Assembly (NCBI GenBank): GCA_026129545.1
Contig: JAHCHX010000001.1
Location: 309,501-373,500, forward strand
Source: Saprospiraceae bacterium
Lineage (GTDB): Bacteria; Bacteroidota; Bacteroidia; Chitinophagales; Saprospiraceae
Length of the DNA: 64,000 nt
Direction: 5' to 3'
The translations under genes were made by a program, and so were the position numbers. The stretch's first letter is position 1, and the number at the start of each line of letters is the position of its first letter. The notes beneath the pieces were generated by a model, which saw only the letters and a list, made by a program, of their open reading frames with translations, made no database searches and was not told where the DNA came from. Shown here in pieces: positions 60,593 to 64,000 of the stretch.

Positions 60593-62998
60593 CTATTGCT
60601 TCATTACGCGCAAGGGTGCACTTTGCCGCTCTTGGCTGCGGAGCGTGACGAGGTACACCCCTTTCGGCCATTCATTGCCACAAAGCGCCGTGCCCGTGCT
60701 GGCCCCCAGATGCTGAGTGTGCACCAATTGGCCGAGTGCGTCGCGCACTTCCAAAGTCAGGTTTTGCGCCGCTGGCCAATCATAGCGAATGGAGAAATCA
60801 GTGGAGGAGGGATTGGGTATGGCTTGCACGAAGACCGACGCATCCACGACAGGGCGCGTGGAAACGACTTCGACTGGCTCCACCTTGAACACATCCACCG
60901 CTGCCTCGACCAGATGGCCGGGGTCGAGGTCGGAGGCGATGAACTGCACCCGCATATTATTGGTCAGCCCGATGAAGTCTTTGAGGTGAATTTCGCCGGA
61001 GAAGCGCCATTCGCTCGCGGAGAGGGTCTGCGTGAACACGGTGACGGTTTGCAAGCCATTGCTGACGCGCACGGTCAGGTTGTCGTTGGGAGCGCCGGAG
61101 CCGCCGCCGTTGTAAAACCAGTACCAGAAAGACAAAATGGCATCAGGATAAGCAGCGAGTTGCATGGTTGGGCAGGTCAGCGTGACGGAGCCATTGTCCA
61201 CGTCGTCGTTGCCTGCTTGCCCGCCGCCGTTGCCTGTGACGTAGCATTCCTCATTGTCATCGAAATCCACGTCGGAGCCGGGATTGGAGTATTGGTTTTG
61301 AAAGATAGTGCCGACGGGTTTCCCGCGTTCCCACAAGCCTGCCGTGGCAGTGGCTTGCGTGGTCCAGCCCAGATTGACACCGAAATCGTCGTAGTAGCCG
61401 GGTTTTAGAACAACGGTGGTTGAAAGACCATTTTCGACCACATCCTCGGCAATAGTGATGGCCTCTGCGATATATCCCCACTTGCCTACATTGGCCTTGT
61501 AGGTTCCACCCGGCACACAAGTGAGGTCGAACTGGCCGTTGGCATCCGTCAGGATGCTGAATGTGCCGCCCGGGCCGGTCAAGTTTACGAAGGCATTCGG
61601 AATCGGCGTGGCGGAACCCTCTGTCACCACGATGCCTTTTATCTCGCCCGCATCGGAAGGTTGCAGCGTGACGTTCAATTCCACCACCTCGCCGGGCACC
61701 AATGTGACATCAAGCGTCTGGCTTTGAAAGCCTTGTCGGCTGATGGTGACTTTAAAATCGCCGGGCTCGGCCTGTCCGGTTTTGAAGGAGCCATCGTTGC
61801 CCGAATGTTTGTTCACCCATGGGTCATTGCTGTTCACCGTGATGGATGCTCCCTGCATGGGTTGGCCATTGCAGCCATTGATGACTTTTCCTTCCAAATA
61901 ACAGGCGCGGACGTAATTAGGGGTCATCACATACAGCTTGCCCGTGCCGCCGTTGGTGTTGGGAATGTTGGAAGCCACCACCGTACCAGAAGGCAGATAG
62001 GGGAACACGCCCCAGCAGCCGTCGAAATTGGGGCCTGTGCCGGGCCAAGTGTCGTACCAGCCCGTGATAATGTGGTTGCTGGGGCGATGCACGTCGGAAA
62101 TCACCACGCCGTCGGAATACCAAGAGGTAATCGCCCAGTCATTGAGGACGTGTGTGTTGTGACCTATGGAGCCGAACCCATCGTTGGTGGAGAGGCGACT
62201 CACTTCCTTGATGTCGGTAGGGTCAGAAATGTCGTAGGTGGTCACGAACGAAGGTGTGGTTTCGTCGGTGGTCAGCACATACTTGTGGTCGTCGGTCAGC
62301 CAAGCGTTGTGGGTGAATTTGCCGGGTGTTTGCACGGTGCCCAACAATTTGGGGCTCGATTTGTCGCTCATGTCCACCACGGAGAGTAGCCCCGTGTAGA
62401 TATGCGCCGCGAAGAGCGTGTCGTTGTCGGCAAAGCCATCGTGAATGTAGCCCAAGGCATCGAAGCGCCCCACATAGACGGGGTTGTAGGGGTCAGTGTT
62501 CAAATCAAGCACTTTGGCGGCTCCGCCGAACAGGCTGCCTCCAAACAAGTACACAAAGCCTTTGGTGACATCAATATGCAGCGCGTGAATGGTGTTCAAC
62601 TGCCCTTCTATGAGGCCGTCGCCGGTGTAGAAATGATAGTCCAAATCGGGGCTTGGCAACTTGCTCAAATCCACGATTTGAAGCCCTTGGCCGCCTTCGG
62701 AGGTGACGTAGGCGTAGTGGTCGTACACCTTGATTTCCTTCCAGAGATTGTCAGGCCCGGGTATTTGGACGATGTTCGTGGGGGCCTCAGGGTTGGTCAC
62801 GTCCACGATAATCAGTCCCTTGGAGCCGCCCAGCAAGGCGTACTCGCGCCCGCCTTGGGCATAGCCGCAGATGTTGGCCAACGTCTGGCCCGGATATTCG
62901 AGTGTGGAGCGAAGTTGGAGATTGAAGTTTTGGGCAAAAGAAGTGGTCGCGGTCAGCAAGAGTGCCGACCACACGGAGATACACAATAAGTTTTTCAT
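60593..62998 (-). CDS. Choice-of-anchor B/LVIVD-repeat protein with carboxypeptidase-like domains, T9SS type A
   Basis: About 801 residues from the ATG at 62998, which opens a signal peptide ending TSFAQ; the longer frame to 63088 has none. The first ~360 residues form an LVIVD-type beta-propeller of the choice-of-anchor-B family (GLIIVDVTNPEAPTNI, LQIVDLSKLPSP, LSVVDMSDKSSPKLLG, TYDISDPTDIKEV). Two carboxypeptidase-regulatory-like domains follow (~365-530), then a jelly-roll-like domain with SFWYWFYNGGGSG (~535-705) and a type A sorting domain (~720-801; QAIPNPSSTDFSIRYDW, GVYLVTLRS). Probably a surface or secreted protein. TACTTTTG (63086-63093, minus) is a possible -7 element. Confidence 0.9.
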   Translation of the reverse strand: MKNLLCISVWSALLLTATTSFAQNFNLQLRSTLEYPGQTLANICGYAQGGREYALLGGSKGLIIVDVTNPEAPTNIVQIPGPDNLWKEIKVYDHYAYVTSEGGQGLQIVDLSKLPSPDLDYHFYTGDGLIEGQLNTIHALHIDVTKGFVYLFGGSLFGGAAKVLDLNTDPYNPVYVGRFDALGYIHDGFADNDTLFAAHIYTGLLSVVDMSDKSSPKLLGTVQTPGKFTHNAWLTDDHKYVLTTDETTPSFVTTYDISDPTDIKEVSRLSTNDGFGSIGHNTHVLNDWAITSWYSDGVVISDVHRPSNHIITGWYDTWPGTGPNFDGCWGVFPYLPSGTVVASNIPNTNGGTGKLYVMTPNYVRACYLEGKVINGCNGQPMQGASITVNSNDPWVNKHSGNDGSFKTGQAEPGDFKVTISRQGFQSQTLDVTLVPGEVVELNVTLQPSDAGEIKGIVVTEGSATPIPNAFVNLTGPGGTFSILTDANGQFDLTCVPGGTYKANVGKWGYIAEAITIAEDVVENGLSTTVVLKPGYYDDFGVNLGWTTQATATAGLWERGKPVGTIFQNQYSNPGSDVDFDDNEECYVTGNGGGQAGNDDVDNGSVTLTCPTMQLAAYPDAILSFWYWFYNGGGSGAPNDNLTVRVSNGLQTVTVFTQTLSASEWRFSGEIHLKDFIGLTNNMRVQFIASDLDPGHLVEAAVDVFKVEPVEVVSTRPVVDASVFVQAIPNPSSTDFSIRYDWPAAQNLTLEVRDALGQLVHTQHLGASTGTALCGNEWPKGVYLVTLRSQERQSAPLRVMKQ

Positions 62999-63199
62999 CG
63001 AAAGAGAGTGAGTAGAAAAGCTGCGTCGGGCAGCCATTAGCAGAGTGATTAAGTTGTGCAGGTTAGGTTGTGGAGAAAACAAGGGCAAAAGTAGTGCAGC
63101 CCTTGATTGGTTGGAGCATCATCGTGACATGTTTGTCGAAATGCGTCGGCTAATGCGCGACAAAGATGAAGAAAGAACTTTTACTTGGATGCACCCGCT

Positions 63200-64000
63200 C
63201 TACTCCGCCTCGTCTTCGTCCATTACCGATGGAGAGGAGCGCACACCGTTGAGCCGGTTGGAATAGTAGGCGAAAATGCAGGCCGTCCAGAAGGAATACA
63301 ACGAATAGACAAGGGCTGGTTTCACCATCGCTTGGTTGGCCAGCAGATTGTTGGCGATGAGGAAAGCAAGGGTGGTGTTTTGCACGCCGCTTTCCATGGC
63401 CGCTGTGAGCCGCGAAGAGTGTGCCAGCCCCATGTATTTCATAAAAAAGTAGCCGAAGAACAAACAGCTCGCGTTTTGTATCAGCGCCACAGGCGTGATG
63501 AGCATGAAGTCGGACCATGTAAGCCCCGCCCCGCCATGACTTTCCCCCGCAAACATTTTAATGGCAAAAACGGTGGCGAGCAGTGCAAGCATCACATACT
63601 TGGCGGGCTTGTTGATTTTTTCAGCAAAAACGGGGAAATGCCGGCGCACCAGCAACCCGATGGTGGCGGGTATGATGGTGATGAAAAATATCTGCCGCAC
63701 GGTGTCCCAGAACGGAAGATGCAAGTCCGTCTCCCGGCCCAAGAAAATTTTCAGCGCCACATTGACCACGATGGGTATGGTGAACAAGGTGAGAAAGCTA
63801 TTGACCGCCGTCAGCGAAAGCGAGAGAGCCACGTTGCCGCGCCACAAATAGGTCAGAAAGCCGGATGTGGCCCCCCCCGGGCTAGCCGACAGTATGATGA
63901 ACCCCACTTTCAACACGGCTGGGATGGGGGCCACCAACGCGATGATGAACGCGATGACAGGCAAGCCGAGCATCTGTGCGCCCAAAGCCGTGAAAAAGGC
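63200..64000 (-). CDS. Bile acid:sodium symporter (SBF/BASS) family protein, 5' end outside the window
   Basis: The C-terminal 267 residues of a ten-helix transporter; the frame stays open to the last base, so the start lies beyond the right edge. About eight membrane helices are seen. Family motifs include ILSASPGGATSGFLTYLWRGNVALSLSLTAVNS (the PGG-x-xS-N-like region, with G where many members have N) and a later AAMESGVQNTTLAFLIA (the E-G-x-Q-N motif that binds sodium). Members take up organic anions with sodium; the substrate cannot be told. A short acidic tail (SVMDEDEAE) ends the protein. Confidence 0.88.
   Translation of the reverse strand, partial: AFFTALGAQMLGLPVIAFIIALVAPIPAVLKVGFIILSASPGGATSGFLTYLWRGNVALSLSLTAVNSFLTLFTIPIVVNVALKIFLGRETDLHLPFWDTVRQIFFITIIPATIGLLVRRHFPVFAEKINKPAKYVMLALLATVFAIKMFAGESHGGAGLTWSDFMLITPVALIQNASCLFFGYFFMKYMGLAHSSRLTAAMESGVQNTTLAFLIANNLLANQAMVKPALVYSLYSFWTACIFAYYSNRLNGVRSSPSVMDEDEAE

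Noticed and set aside
1..64000. tRNA, rRNA or riboswitch genes
   Set aside because: Reading the gaps on both strands by eye I found no cloverleaf or known riboswitch motif; a covariance-model scan would settle it.

Overview
The window is a 64 kb piece of a Bacteroidota chromosome, most likely from the Saprospiria/Saprospiraceae-like branch (inference). The sequence shows very large secreted proteins with SprB repeats, both kinds of type IX secretion (T9SS) C-terminal sorting domain (type A and type B), a SusC/SusD pair, several TonB-dependent receptors with carboxypeptidase-like N-domains, FG-GAP/ASPIC proteins, many Bacteroidota-style lipoproteins, and promoters of the TTTG-N18-20-TAnnTTTG type. 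I see no tRNA, rRNA, CRISPR array, insertion sequence or phage block. Most genes are complete; one is cut at each end of the window.

Layout. 1-1,154: the end of an unknown gene overlapping a CpeT-like gene, followed by three stacked hairpins. 1,343-15,224 (-): two giant type B T9SS cargo genes. The first encodes 3,004 residues with 26 SprB-like units, 24 of them alternating between two unit types. The second is a 1,481-residue CUB/choice-of-anchor-L/Calx-beta-like/Ig mosaic. 15,446-18,707: an Rpn/PD-(D/E)XK nuclease, a SCO-cytochrome c lipoprotein operon and a CotH-like protein. 19,111-25,789: a secreted M43 protease, an M1 peptidase, a small lipoprotein and a TonB receptor. 26,104-27,936: a LytS/LytR two-component pair.

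27,950-38,729: a nutrient-uptake locus. susC, susD, an FG-GAP/ASPIC lipoprotein and a CE1-like esterase run leftward, with a strong terminator after susD. A divergent NUDIX-fold regulator with a degenerate Nudix box sits upstream of susC and is the natural candidate to control it. 38,791-44,939: an unknown polytopic membrane protein, a membrane-anchored DUF3352/propeller-like protein and a helix-hairpin-helix plus beta-barrel protein. 45,099-48,295: small lipoproteins and a SprB/T9SS type A protein. 48,449-52,788: an esterase, a YfhO-family membrane protein and a membrane protein with an N-terminal region resembling effector-associated domain 11. 53,158-58,430: two large outer-membrane beta-barrel receptors. 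58,464-64,000: a small lipoprotein, purB, a choice-of-anchor-B/LVIVD T9SS protein and a partial bile acid:sodium symporter family protein.

The common theme is cell-surface biology: export through T9SS, TonB-dependent uptake and extracellular proteolysis, with few housekeeping genes (purB, SCO). The most interesting points are the two-unit super-repeat of the giant protein, the SusCD locus with its catalytically degenerate NUDIX regulator, the EAD11-like membrane protein, and several shared non-coding elements: a dispersed palindrome at 23.3 and 51.8 kb, and a leader element just upstream of two unrelated genes at 38.7 and 59.1 kb.
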